From NCBI RefSeq assembly GCF_013184495.1, contig NZ_JAAOIY010000003.1, positions 1-64,000 of the forward strand: a stretch of DNA of 64,000 bases, in the 5' to 3' direction. Shown piece by piece: positions 35,844 to 44,863 of this stretch (positions are counted from its first letter, which is position 1; each line of letters begins with the position of its first letter). Source of the stretch: Sporosarcina jiandibaonis. GTDB lineage: Bacteria; Bacillota; Bacilli; Bacillales_A; Planococcaceae. The position numbers and the translations under genes are program-made. The notes under the pieces were generated by a model. It saw only the letters and a list, made by a program, of their open reading frames with translations. It did not search any database and had not been told where the DNA came from.

Positions 35844-36791
35844 TTGGCGAAATATATAGTTAGAAGACTATTACAAACGATACCTGTATTAATAGGCGTA
35901 TCAATACTCGTATTTTCTTTGATGCACCTTATCCCGGGAGACGCTGCACAAATTATGGCGGGGGAAGCTGCTTCGGAAGAGTCAGTGGAACAAATTCGTG
36001 AAAAATTAGGCTTGAATAAACCAAAGCCTGTTCAATATTTTAACTATGTATCGAATGCAATCCAAGGGGACCTTGGAAACTCGATTCGAAGTGGTCGGCC
36101 TGTTGTTGATGAAATAAAAGGACGATTTTGGGTGACCGCGGAGCTTGCAGTCTATGCAACGATTCTTGCTGTATTCCTTGGGCTAATTGCAGGAATTATA
36201 TCAGCGGTTCGCCACTACACATGGTCTGATGTATCTATAATGGTTGTTGCGTTATTTGGACTTTCTATGCCAAACTTCTGGCTAGGTTTACTGCTCATTC
36301 AATGGTTTGCAGTTGGGGTGGATTTCCTTCCGATACCCGACTTTTTGATGATGAGACCATCTGGTTGGGGAGATAGTTGGCGTCAGATTCTTTTGCCAGT
36401 TATTACACTCGGAACTAGTGGTGCAGCGATTATTGCACGCATGACGCGGGCTTCTATGCTAGAAGTAATCGATCAAGATTATATAAGGACAGCAAGGGCA
36501 AAAGGATTAAGTGAGAAAATTGTTATTTACCGACATGCATTGAAAAATGCTTTAATTCCAGTAGTAACAGTTGTTGGACTTGAGTTTGGAGCATTCCTAG
36601 GCGGCGCTGTTATTACAGAGACGATATTTGCGATTAACGGAATGGGTCGACTAACAATCGCAGCGATTACGGAGCGTGATTTCCCAGTTGTACAAGGAAC
36701 CGTTCTAGTCATATCCTTGTTGTTTGTATTTGTTAATATGCTTGTTGATATATCATACAGAATGCTAAACAAACGAATAGACTTGAGTTGA
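35844..36791 (+). CDS. Peptide-type ABC permease, DppB/OppB-like
   Basis: A 315-residue permease. It opens with YIVRRLLQTIPVLIGVSILVF, typical of OppB/DppB, and carries HLIPGDAA and the EAA loop (QDYIRTARAKGLSEKIVIYRHALKNALIP). TTG start after GGAGTG. It pairs with the preceding DppC-like protein to form the membrane channel. Confidence 0.9.
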   Translation: MAKYIVRRLLQTIPVLIGVSILVFSLMHLIPGDAAQIMAGEAASEESVEQIREKLGLNKPKPVQYFNYVSNAIQGDLGNSIRSGRPVVDEIKGRFWVTAELAVYATILAVFLGLIAGIISAVRHYTWSDVSIMVVALFGLSMPNFWLGLLLIQWFAVGVDFLPIPDFLMMRPSGWGDSWRQILLPVITLGTSGAAIIARMTRASMLEVIDQDYIRTARAKGLSEKIVIYRHALKNALIPVVTVVGLEFGAFLGGAVITETIFAINGMGRLTIAAITERDFPVVQGTVLVISLLFVFVNMLVDISYRMLNKRIDLS

Positions 36792-36834
36792 CAATAAGTA
36801 CGCCGAATGTCATCAAGAGAGGGGTTACAAATAT

Positions 36835-37887
36835 ATGGAAACTAATGTACTTGAAGTTCACAATCTTCGTACGTCTTTTTATACAGACGATGGCGAAGTA
36901 AAGGCGGTTGATGGCGTAAGTTTTACGCTTCCGAAAGGGAAAACGCTAGGAATCGTAGGTGAATCCGGCTCAGGAAAGAGTATTACAGCTTTATCAATTC
37001 TTCAATTGCTTGCTTCTAATGGAAAAATTATAGATGGTGAAATTCGCTTTAAAGGCGAAAACTTAATTGGATATTCTGATCGTAAGATGCGAGATATACG
37101 AGGAAATGCGATTTCAATGATATTCCAAGAACCCATGACCTCTTTAAATCCAGTATTTACAATAGGTCAACAAATAAGCGAATCACTTATTAAACACCAG
37201 AAGTTGTCCAAACGTGATGCGCTTTTGAAATCCGTGGATTTATTGAAACTGGTCGGAATTCCTTCACCAGAGGCGCGCGTGCGTAACTATCCTTATGAAC
37301 TTTCGGGGGGAATGCGCCAGAGGGTAATGATTGCGATGGCACTTGCGTGCGACCCGGAGATATTAATCGCCGATGAGCCTACAACAGCACTTGATGTCAC
37401 GATTCAAGCTCAAATCCTTCAACTCATTAAAGAGTTGCAACATCGACTTGGAATGTCGGTTGTTTTTATCACGCATGATCTTGGTGTTGTTGCTGAAACT
37501 TGTGACTATGTTGCAGTCATGTATGCTGGGCAAGTGGTTGAATACTCGGATGTATTTACGATATTTAAAGAACCAAAACATCCATATACAATTGGATTGC
37601 TCAATTCCTTGCCGCGTCATGATATGGAGCAGGATAAATTAGAACCAATCCGAGGTAATGTACCGAATGTTCGTGATATGCCGATTGGATGCAGATTCTC
37701 TCCTCGCTGCCCGGCTGCAACGGATTTATGTCGTGCTGAATTGCCAGAGCTTTCAAAAGATGATAAAGGAAACGATGTTCGTTGTTGGATATATTCCGAC
37801 AATTGGGACGGCGAGATGGAGGTGAACGTCTATGGCGAAAAAAGAATTGCTCAAGGTAGAGGGGTTAAAGCAGTATTTTCCGATTAA
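36835..37887 (+). CDS. Peptide-type ABC ATPase, DppD/OppD-like
   Basis: A 350-residue ATP-binding subunit with Walker A GESGSGKS, signature [10 protein letters not shown], Walker [13 protein letters not shown] and the C-terminal oligopeptide domain with [14 protein letters not shown]. Its last 18 codons overlap the next gene by 56 bp. The C-terminal tail after WDGEMEVN may be poorly conserved because it is constrained by the overlapping start. Confidence 0.92.
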   Translation: METNVLEVHNLRTSFYTDDGEVKAVDGVSFTLPKGKTLGIVGESGSGKSITALSILQLLASNGKIIDGEIRFKGENLIGYSDRKMRDIRGNAISMIFQEPMTSLNPVFTIGQQISESLIKHQKLSKRDALLKSVDLLKLVGIPSPEARVRNYPYELSGGMRQRVMIAMALACDPEILIADEPTTALDVTIQAQILQLIKELQHRLGMSVVFITHDLGVVAETCDYVAVMYAGQVVEYSDVFTIFKEPKHPYTIGLLNSLPRHDMEQDKLEPIRGNVPNVRDMPIGCRFSPRCPAATDLCRAELPELSKDDKGNDVRCWIYSDNWDGEMEVNVYGEKRIAQGRGVKAVFSD

Positions 37888-38869
37888 AGGGGGGCTCCTT
37901 GGTCGAACTGTAAATCATGTAAAAGCTGTAGATGACATTACATTTACAATTCATGAAGGAGAGACAGTTAGTATTGTTGGTGAATCTGGTTGCGGTAAAT
38001 CTACTACCGGGAGAGCGATACTTCGCTTGGAGGAACCAACGGAGGGAAAAGTATCCTTTAATGACGTGGATTTAACGTCATTATCTTTACGTCAGATGCG
38101 CAAACATAGAAAAGACTTACAGATTATTTTCCAAGATCCATACGCTTCCATTAATCCACGACAAACTGTTTCAGACATTTTAAATGAAGCGATGACGATT
38201 CAAAATTCGGTTCCGCCGAAAAAGAGACGTAAACGCATTATTGAATTATTAGAAACGGTTGGATTAAATGAATACCAGGCAGACCGTTACCCTCATGAGT
38301 TTTCGGGTGGGCAACGTCAGCGTATCGGCATTGCTAGAGCACTTGCAGTAAACCCGAAATTGATTATTTGTGATGAGGCTGTTTCTGCACTTGACGTTTC
38401 AATTCAGGCACAAGTGTTGAATCTACTTGAAGAATTACAAGAAGAATATAATTTAACTTATTTATTTATATCGCATGATTTAGGGGTTGTACGACATATT
38501 TCTGACCGTGTTATCGTCATGTATCTAGGTAAGATTGTTGAAATAGGTGAAAAAGAAGAGATTTTTGAAAAGCCTAAGCATCCTTACACAAAAGCCTTGC
38601 TTTCGGCGATACCAGTTCCCGATCCAACACATAAAAAAACGCATATTGCATTAAAGGGAGACGTCCCATCGCCAATTGATCCACCGGCTGGGTGCCGTTT
38701 CCATACACGTTGTCCGTTTGCTCAAGACAAGTGTAAACAAGAAGAACCATTGCTTAAAACGCATCGAATTATGGACGAGACACATCAAGCCGCATGTCAT
38801 TTCGTAGAGGAAATCGAGAATGGCGAGCTATTACCGAGAGATTATGAAATCAAGCCAATCCTTAATTAA
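37832..38869 (+). CDS. Peptide-type ABC ATPase, DppF/OppF-like
   Basis: A 345-residue ATP-binding subunit: Walker A GESGCGKST, signature FSGGQRQRIG, Walker B LIICDEAVSALD, C-terminal CRFHTRCPFAQDKC. The start at 37832 has a good GGAGGTGAAC site inside the 3' end of the preceding gene. Last gene of the importer operon, closed by a terminator at 38921-38964. Confidence 0.92.
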   Translation: MAKKELLKVEGLKQYFPIKGGLLGRTVNHVKAVDDITFTIHEGETVSIVGESGCGKSTTGRAILRLEEPTEGKVSFNDVDLTSLSLRQMRKHRKDLQIIFQDPYASINPRQTVSDILNEAMTIQNSVPPKKRRKRIIELLETVGLNEYQADRYPHEFSGGQRQRIGIARALAVNPKLIICDEAVSALDVSIQAQVLNLLEELQEEYNLTYLFISHDLGVVRHISDRVIVMYLGKIVEIGEKEEIFEKPKHPYTKALLSAIPVPDPTHKKTHIALKGDVPSPIDPPAGCRFHTRCPFAQDKCKQEEPLLKTHRIMDETHQAACHFVEEIENGELLPRDYEIKPILN

Positions 38870-38920
38870 CGAATAAATTCTTGCTCGTTTTGATTTTTCA
38901 TTTAGCTTTTCTATACATCT

Positions 38921-38964
38921 CCCACTTAGTATGTATTTGATTGCATATTAGGTGGGGGGATTTT
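38921..38964 (+). terminator. Terminator of the ABC operon
   Basis: CCCACTTAGTATG (38921-38933) pairs with CATATTAGGTGGG (38944-38956) using two GU pairs, followed by GGGA and seven T. Confidence 0.8.
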
Positions 38965-39122
38965 TTTGTTAATTAAAATAAGCGCAAGTACCTGAAATTT
39001 CTGGAGATTTCACGTTTACTAATTTGAAATCTGGTATACTTAAACGAACAGGTAAAATAAGGATTAAAACTTCTAGTGACCTTCATCTAAGCATATATAC
39101 ATATATATATAGGAGGAATACA

Positions 39123-40064
39123 GTGGAAAGTAATAAGCAACGTCCGAATTTAAAGGTTATTTCGTATGATAAAGAACAGGATAAAATCGTAGAAATTGAG
39201 CAGAAGATTGAAACGTTTGCGGATGTAGGTGGTTTGGAGGAAGTTAAGAAGAAGATTAAAGTCGACTTCATAATGCCTATCCAATCGCCAGAGATATTTA
39301 AAGCATTTGGTAAGGAAGTGGGAGGCGGCATACTTTTTTACGGTCCGCCTGGTTGTGGAAAAACCTTTTTAGCCCGAGCAGTCGCAGGGGAAATTAATGC
39401 TAATTTCCTCCATTTGGATTTACAATCTATTCTCTCCAAATGGTCTGGTGAAGCAGAGCAAAATATGCATGAGTTTTTTGAAGATGCCAGGCGCAAAACC
39501 CCTTGTGTTTTATTCATCGATGAATTGGATGCCCTAGGTGGTAATCGGCAAAAGATGCACTCGCATCATGATCGTTTGTTAGTGAATCAGTTATTAATAG
39601 AGTTGGATGGTTCTATGGCAAATAATGAAGGCATCTACGTTATTGGCGCAACAAACACGCCGTGGTATCTTGATCCTGCAATACGACGACCTGGTCGCTT
39701 TAATTCATTGATTTTTCTATCGCCGCCTGAATTGGAAGAACGGAAAGCCATATTGGCATTGAAAACTGCAGGGAAGCCGCAAAAAGACCTGCAATTAGAT
39801 CTCGTGGCAAAATATACGGAACATTTTTCTGGTGCTGATATAGAGTATTTGGTTAAAGATGCAATTGATGCTGCAATTACAAGATCATTTGAAACTGGAG
39901 AAATTCAACCTTTAACAAATCAGGATTTATTGACAGCGATGAAGAAGCGACAGCCGACAACACTTGAATGGTTTGCGACGGCTAAAAGCTATGCAACATT
40001 TAGTGATGCCAATAATGAATATCAAGATGTGCTCGACTACATTTTCAAAAACAACTTGAAGTAA
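39123..40064 (+). CDS. AAA+ ATPase, CDC48/FtsH-like module
   Basis: A 313-residue single AAA domain with Walker A GPPGCGKT (about 74-81), Walker B VLFIDELDAL (about 129-138), sensor-1 GATNTPWYLDPA and the RRPGRF arginine-finger region. FADVGGLEEVKKKI is the usual AAA lead-in. GTG 39123 is chosen because AGGAGG lies 6 nt upstream; the open frame reaches 39024 without a ribosome binding site. There is no protease or membrane segment. It is followed 12 bp later by a TPR membrane protein, so the pair probably works together. Function unknown. Confidence 0.85.
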   Translation: MESNKQRPNLKVISYDKEQDKIVEIEQKIETFADVGGLEEVKKKIKVDFIMPIQSPEIFKAFGKEVGGGILFYGPPGCGKTFLARAVAGEINANFLHLDLQSILSKWSGEAEQNMHEFFEDARRKTPCVLFIDELDALGGNRQKMHSHHDRLLVNQLLIELDGSMANNEGIYVIGATNTPWYLDPAIRRPGRFNSLIFLSPPELEERKAILALKTAGKPQKDLQLDLVAKYTEHFSGADIEYLVKDAIDAAITRSFETGEIQPLTNQDLLTAMKKRQPTTLEWFATAKSYATFSDANNEYQDVLDYIFKNNLK

Positions 40065-40076
40065 AGGATGAAATAA

Positions 40077-41831
40077 ATGTTGGGATCATTTGTTAATCGA
40101 GTAGGTCTGATTAAACTTTATATCCAAAAAGGCGAAATTGAAAAATCAAAGGAACAGGCCGAAGAGGTACTCCGAAATGATCCAGAGAGCATTGCGGGTT
40201 ATTTGTTAATGACCTGGCATTATTACATGCTAAGTCAAGGTGAGGATGCCCTGCATTGGATGGACGAAACACTTCGAATAGCCCCGGAAGATGAGGGTGC
40301 TCTTGAGTTAGCCGTTATGACGTATCAAGATTTTCATTCTGATGAACATAAAGTGAGGGAACTGATAGAGGAAGGTCTAAGGCTTTATCCAGATAATCAT
40401 CTTTTTCATGCAAAGTTTGCCCAAATTAATCGAATGACTGATATGGAGCAAACATTGTCTTCCTACCGAGAGGCGATTCGATTGAGTCCCAGAAATGATG
40501 CCTATTTGGGCGATTATGCGATGCTTTTGTATCAAGACCACAAAAAATTGGAGGAAGCTGAAAAATATGAGCGATTGGCACTTGAAGCCAATCCAGAACA
40601 TAGTATGAACCTGCTTAATTTTGCCTGGGTAGCCTACCAGCGCAGAAAATATAAAAAGGCGCAAACACTAATAGATGAAGCAATGAGACTTGAACCAGAA
40701 GACGAACGAATTCGTGAGTATTATAAAAAGATTCATCCAACTAAAAACGGATTCATTCGTATAAAGATCGAGATAAATCTTTTGCTGCTAAAAGCTGTGG
40801 GTTATCCAACTAGGTTTATTTCGGAATTGTTTAAAGATAGGATTTCATATAAGCTTATACTTTTCACCGTATTTGCTATAGAATTAGGCGGGTTGTTCGC
40901 TCTTTTTGGAAAAAAGAATACGTTTATTATATTCGGAGTGTATATTTTATTCTTAATAACGAGTTCTAAGCTGTCAAAATCAATGTTGAAAAAAGCAGGA
41001 TTTATTGATGATGAAGAAAAATTAATGAAGCGAAAAGTCGATGAGAATCAGAAGTCGGCTCTTAAAGAACTGGAAAAGGTCCTTGAAAAAGATAGCGTGC
41101 AGCCTAGACGGGAACAAGCGCACGCCCCATTAACGTCAAATGAGTTGGAAGCCCAATTATCACAGCTATGGAACTCCACCAATATTTCGGAGATTAAGGA
41201 AAGTACTAAGGTGAACGATGCTTCCGTATATCAGGAGGAGTTACAGACAAGCCCGACGTCACAACCAGCTCGGCTACCGACAGAATGGCCCAAAGAACAA
41301 AGCAGATGGCCGGTGGTTATTATGATTGCTGCGATAATGCTGGGTATGATCGGTCGATTTGGTCCGATTATGTTAGAGAGAGCCGACCGTCCAGTTCCTT
41401 TGGCACCAGAACTGAAGGAAACCATTCAAACAACCCAGGAGAATCTGGCGCAGGAGAAAGAAAGCGCGATTACAGATGAAAACAAGCAAGTCGTAGAGCA
41501 ATTTATGCAGGACTTGAGAGAAGGCACTATAGAACAAGCCGTGTCTACGATTGTTTCGGAAGACTATGCATCTTTTATCTTGGAAAATGATCAATTTACG
41601 AAGCAATTAGGAAATGCAATACTAGAAAAAGTGATCCAACCACATATGGGCTTATCGATTAGTTATTTCCTACTCGTTAATGCAGAAGAGGATTTTCATG
41701 CAATTGTGGAAGTGTCATTCGGCCGGATCACACATATGTATGCTGAGGACCTGAACCAAACGGAAGAAGAGGAAACGAAGTACCAAAAGTTAATGGAACG
41801 AATAGAGCTTGATGGAGAGGATATAAAGTAG
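40077..41831 (+). CDS. TPR-repeat membrane protein, partner of the AAA+ ATPase
   Basis: A 584-residue protein. Residues 1-235 contain about six tetratricopeptide-like repeats (KEQAEEVLRNDPES, MDETLRIAPEDEGA, YREAIRLSPRNDAYLG, YERLALEANPEHSMNLLN, IDEAMRLEPEDER). Two hydrophobic helices lie at about 262-300, a charged linker follows, a further membrane segment lies at about 420-440 (WPVVIMIAAIMLGMIG), and the C-terminal 130 residues look extracellular. No single family recognised. The layout suggests a membrane adaptor that presents clients to the AAA ATPase, which is inference. Confidence 0.75.
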   Translation: MLGSFVNRVGLIKLYIQKGEIEKSKEQAEEVLRNDPESIAGYLLMTWHYYMLSQGEDALHWMDETLRIAPEDEGALELAVMTYQDFHSDEHKVRELIEEGLRLYPDNHLFHAKFAQINRMTDMEQTLSSYREAIRLSPRNDAYLGDYAMLLYQDHKKLEEAEKYERLALEANPEHSMNLLNFAWVAYQRRKYKKAQTLIDEAMRLEPEDERIREYYKKIHPTKNGFIRIKIEINLLLLKAVGYPTRFISELFKDRISYKLILFTVFAIELGGLFALFGKKNTFIIFGVYILFLITSSKLSKSMLKKAGFIDDEEKLMKRKVDENQKSALKELEKVLEKDSVQPRREQAHAPLTSNELEAQLSQLWNSTNISEIKESTKVNDASVYQEELQTSPTSQPARLPTEWPKEQSRWPVVIMIAAIMLGMIGRFGPIMLERADRPVPLAPELKETIQTTQENLAQEKESAITDENKQVVEQFMQDLREGTIEQAVSTIVSEDYASFILENDQFTKQLGNAILEKVIQPHMGLSISYFLLVNAEEDFHAIVEVSFGRITHMYAEDLNQTEEEETKYQKLMERIELDGEDIK

Positions 41832-41887
41832 AATTTGTGTTGACAATAGATGGCTTCATATAAGAAGAAGTGAGATAAATTTTATAT

Positions 41888-41925
41888 AACCACGCTGACA
41901 TATTTGTTAGCGTGGTTTTTTTTGA
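41888..41925. terminator. Terminator behind the AAA/TPR operon
   Basis: AACCACGCTGACA (41888-41900) and TGTTAGCGTGGTT (41905-41917) form a 13-bp stem with one GU and a 4-nt loop, followed by a long T tract. Confidence 0.9.
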
Positions 41926-41934
41926 ATGAAACTG

Positions 41935-42339
41935 TCATTGTTTAATTAATTCAACTTCTGCATGACCATTCTTAGCATTCTCGCCAACAAGTTTTACGAC
42001 AGGTTTTATTTTGTCGAACGTCATGAGAACAGAGCCTTCTGTAGAGGTTGTCGTTTCTTCGAAAAGTTGATTATCAAGGGACATCGTAATTTTACCTTCT
42101 TCAGTTTTCAACTTGTAAACAACTTCATAAGTGACGTTTGGCCGAATCCAATAATTTCTCACAAAGTACGTATTAAATGTTTCAAAGGATAAACTAACTT
42201 TAGTTATCCCAAAGTATTTTGTTCCATAAAATAATTTTAAAGGCCTGCTTTTGAGGACTTTACTCGTAATCATTATACTGCCGATGAGGAATAAAAAAAG
42301 AGTAGTGAATGCGACCAAGTCGGAGAAAATAACATTCAT
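41935..42339 (-). CDS. Hypothetical protein with one N-terminal membrane segment
   Basis: A 134-residue protein. Residues about 8-27 are hydrophobic (LVAFTTLFLFLIGSIMI), and the remainder is a mostly beta, charged domain (TYEVVYKLKTEEGKITMSL). No recognised family. It is monocistronic, convergent with the AAA/TPR pair and divergent from the two-component operon. Confidence 0.6.
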   Translation of the reverse strand: MNVIFSDLVAFTTLFLFLIGSIMITSKVLKSRPLKLFYGTKYFGITKVSLSFETFNTYFVRNYWIRPNVTYEVVYKLKTEEGKITMSLDNQLFEETTTSTEGSVLMTFDKIKPVVKLVGENAKNGHAEVELIKQ

Positions 42340-42559
42340 TTGATAACGCTCCTATACTATTAAAAGTAGTTACTACCTAATTCTATCTTATAATAAACAT
42401 CATTCGTATTAAAAGAAGCAAAACCAAAAGAACTATCCACTTAGCGCAATCCAGCCTATGATATAGTATAAATGCATGTAATAATAGCCTAGCGCATGTA
42501 CCTTTTGATAAAATAAATAGATGAATATGCAATCGAGAGCGTGAAAAGGAGGGCCGGTT

Positions 42560-43828
42560 TTGTTAAATAACTTTTTCAGTAAAAATTTCAATAGAAGCGA
42601 TGGGTTATACTTAGTTTTTATAGCTCTATTAACTGCTATTGCAAGTGAAATAAAAGTGATTCCTTTTAATGGTGAAGCTTTCCGTTTCGGATTAGGAAGT
42701 ATTGCTTTCTTTCTGCTACTCCTGATTCGACCTCCAGCATCTCTTATTCGTACTGGTCTTATTACGGGTCTAACGGTCGTTTGTTTTCGCCTATTTGGAG
42801 ACATGCTTCATCATACAGATTTGTTGGTAAGTTTAAAGACCCATTCACCTGTTTTTCTATTTTATTTTTTATATGCACTCGGATTAAACTTTATCAAAAT
42901 AGAGCAGTACAAAACGTCTCCACTTCTCCTAGGAGCAGGGGCTGCAGGATTAGAGTATATTGGAAATAGTGCAGAGCAACTTACGAGATTGTTGTTATTA
43001 AATGGTGTGAATGTAACGTTTCATGAATGGATACTATTATTGGGAGTCGCAGTACTGAGGAGTTATTTTGTCGTTGGTCTGTATAGCTCGATTATTATTT
43101 CGGAACATAAGAAACGGATGCAAGAGACGCTTAGTCTTGGTTCTGAATTGTATGCGGAAACCTTGTATTTGCAGAAATCGATGGATCACATCGAACAAAT
43201 TACCGCTTCGAGTCATGACTTATATCGAACATTAAAAAAGAAAGAGCTTCACGAGTTGAGTGTACAAGCGTTACGCATCGCACAAGAAATTCACGAGGTG
43301 AAAAAAGACTCGCAGAGGATTTTTGCGGGCCTGTCTAAAATGACAAATGAAGAAAGAAATGAAAACTTTTTTTTGTCCGATCTAATAGATTTTGTAGTGA
43401 CTGCAAATAAGAAGTATAGCGAGTTATTAAAGAAAAATATTTCATTTCATTTTTCAATAGCTAGCGATTTTGAAACGAATCAACAAATCCCTCTACTCGC
43501 TTTATTGAATAATATTACAGCAAATGCGGTTGAATCGATTAAGACTAAAGGCGAAATCGTTTTTGAGTTATTTGAAGAAAAGGAAAATACGTATTTCATT
43601 ATTAAAGATTCTGGCGAAGGAATTCCAAAAGAGGATGTTGCCATTATTTTTGAACCTGGTTATACGACAAAATTTAGCGCTCATGGGGTAGCGGCCACAG
43701 GAATAGGTTTGTCGCATGTACAAGAAATTATTCAAACGTTAAAAGGTCATGTTCAAATCGAAACGTCAGGAAATGGAACGATCTTCCGAATCGAAATTCC
43801 AACTGAAAATATAAGAAAAGCGAGTTGA
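42560..43828 (+). CDS. glnK: Sensor histidine kinase, GlnK (YcbA)-like
   Basis: A 422-residue membrane sensor. Six or so N-terminal membrane segments are followed by a coiled region, a probable H-box in QEIHEVKKDSQRIFAGL, and a HATPase domain with NNITANAVESI (N box), KDSGEGIPKED (G1) and GIGLSHVQEI (G2). The architecture matches Bacillus subtilis GlnK/YcbA, which senses glutamine. Start is TTG after AAAGGAGGG. The response regulator follows directly, and a glutamate/dicarboxylate symporter is the probable target. Confidence 0.82.
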   Translation: MLNNFFSKNFNRSDGLYLVFIALLTAIASEIKVIPFNGEAFRFGLGSIAFFLLLLIRPPASLIRTGLITGLTVVCFRLFGDMLHHTDLLVSLKTHSPVFLFYFLYALGLNFIKIEQYKTSPLLLGAGAAGLEYIGNSAEQLTRLLLLNGVNVTFHEWILLLGVAVLRSYFVVGLYSSIIISEHKKRMQETLSLGSELYAETLYLQKSMDHIEQITASSHDLYRTLKKKELHELSVQALRIAQEIHEVKKDSQRIFAGLSKMTNEERNENFFLSDLIDFVVTANKKYSELLKKNISFHFSIASDFETNQQIPLLALLNNITANAVESIKTKGEIVFELFEEKENTYFIIKDSGEGIPKEDVAIIFEPGYTTKFSAHGVAATGIGLSHVQEIIQTLKGHVQIETSGNGTIFRIEIPTENIRKAS

Positions 43829-43834
43829 AGAAAA

Positions 43835-44719
43835 CTGCGATATTTTATTGTAGATGATGATACAGCAAGCCGTCGAATGTTAGCGCAAATTATAACTGAG
43901 AGCGGACTTGGTGAAGTGATAGGCGAATCGGAAAGCGGGAAAAAATCACTTCCTTTTATCCTGTCAACACAGCCTGATTTTGTCCTGATCGACTTTTTAA
44001 TGCCAGAATTAGATGGGATTGAAACAATCGAACAGTTACAAAATGAGGGGTATCAAGGACAGTTTATTATGATTTCTCAAGTTGTAAATAAAGAAATGGT
44101 AGGGGAGGCTTATGAAATAGGTGTAGAATTTTTTATACATAAACCAATTAATCGCATTGAAGTGTCTAGCATTTTAAAGAAGACGGCTGAACAATTCCAA
44201 CTGAAAAATTCATTATTACAAATCCGAGAATCATTAGCGAACATCGGTCCCTACACGAAGCCGCAAATGCAAAGAAATGTGAAAGAAAATGTCCTATCCA
44301 TTTTAAATGATATGGGGATTGTCGGAGAAGCAGGAAGCAATGATATTGTATCAATAATTGAATTTTTAATGGAGAATGGTAATTCTAACGCTCAAATTCC
44401 TTCCTTAAAGGAGTTATATGAAGCAGTCGCTCAAAAAATGGCTGTAGATAACGTGGAAAAGGAAAGTAAAGCCATTGAACAACGGATCCGAAGAACAATT
44501 ATTGCAGCCGTGAACAATTTAGCTTCATTAGGCTCAATTGACTTCACCAATCCAGAATTCGAATATTACGCGCCCCGCTATTTTGACTTCCAAGAAATAA
44601 GAAGCCGCATGAAACAGATTGAGGAGAATGATGATACACCAATGAAAGTGAAAGTAAATAGTAGAAAGTTCCTTCAAATGTTGTATCGTGAAGTTGTTGA
44701 TAAATACAATCAACCTTAA
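43835..44719 (+). CDS. glnL: Response regulator, GlnL (YcbB)-like, apparently CTG-initiated
   Basis: A 294-residue regulator with an N-terminal receiver (RYFIVDDDTASRR, phospho-Asp in VLIDFLMPELDG, HKPINRIE) and a C-terminal GlnL-type DNA-binding domain (KELYEAVAQKMAVDNVEKES, IRRTIIAAVNNLASLG). The receiver begins too early for ATG 43877, which would remove the acidic pocket. The only nearby initiator in frame after the glnK stop (43826-43828) is CTG at 43835, which aligns with the MRFF start of B. subtilis GlnL. No strong ribosome binding site is seen. Confidence 0.8.
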   Translation: MRYFIVDDDTASRRMLAQIITESGLGEVIGESESGKKSLPFILSTQPDFVLIDFLMPELDGIETIEQLQNEGYQGQFIMISQVVNKEMVGEAYEIGVEFFIHKPINRIEVSSILKKTAEQFQLKNSLLQIRESLANIGPYTKPQMQRNVKENVLSILNDMGIVGEAGSNDIVSIIEFLMENGNSNAQIPSLKELYEAVAQKMAVDNVEKESKAIEQRIRRTIIAAVNNLASLGSIDFTNPEFEYYAPRYFDFQEIRSRMKQIEENDDTPMKVKVNSRKFLQMLYREVVDKYNQP

Positions 44720-44863
44720 TGAAAAGAATCAACCCCGTTTTTCGATAGTGAAAAATCCTTTTATCAAATGTCGGATTTTGTCGGATTCAATAAGTCACCC
44801 GTAAACTGTTTTTTAAGCTTACTTTTTTAGAGAAAGCGTTTTCAAATGATGAAGAGGTGACTA

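Noticed and set aside
39024-39122. N-terminal extension of the AAA+ ATPase
   Set aside because: AGGAGG at 39111-39116 lies inside it and is correctly spaced for GTG 39123.
39123-40064. FtsH protease
   Set aside because: The AAA module is similar, but there is no membrane anchor and no HEXXH protease domain.
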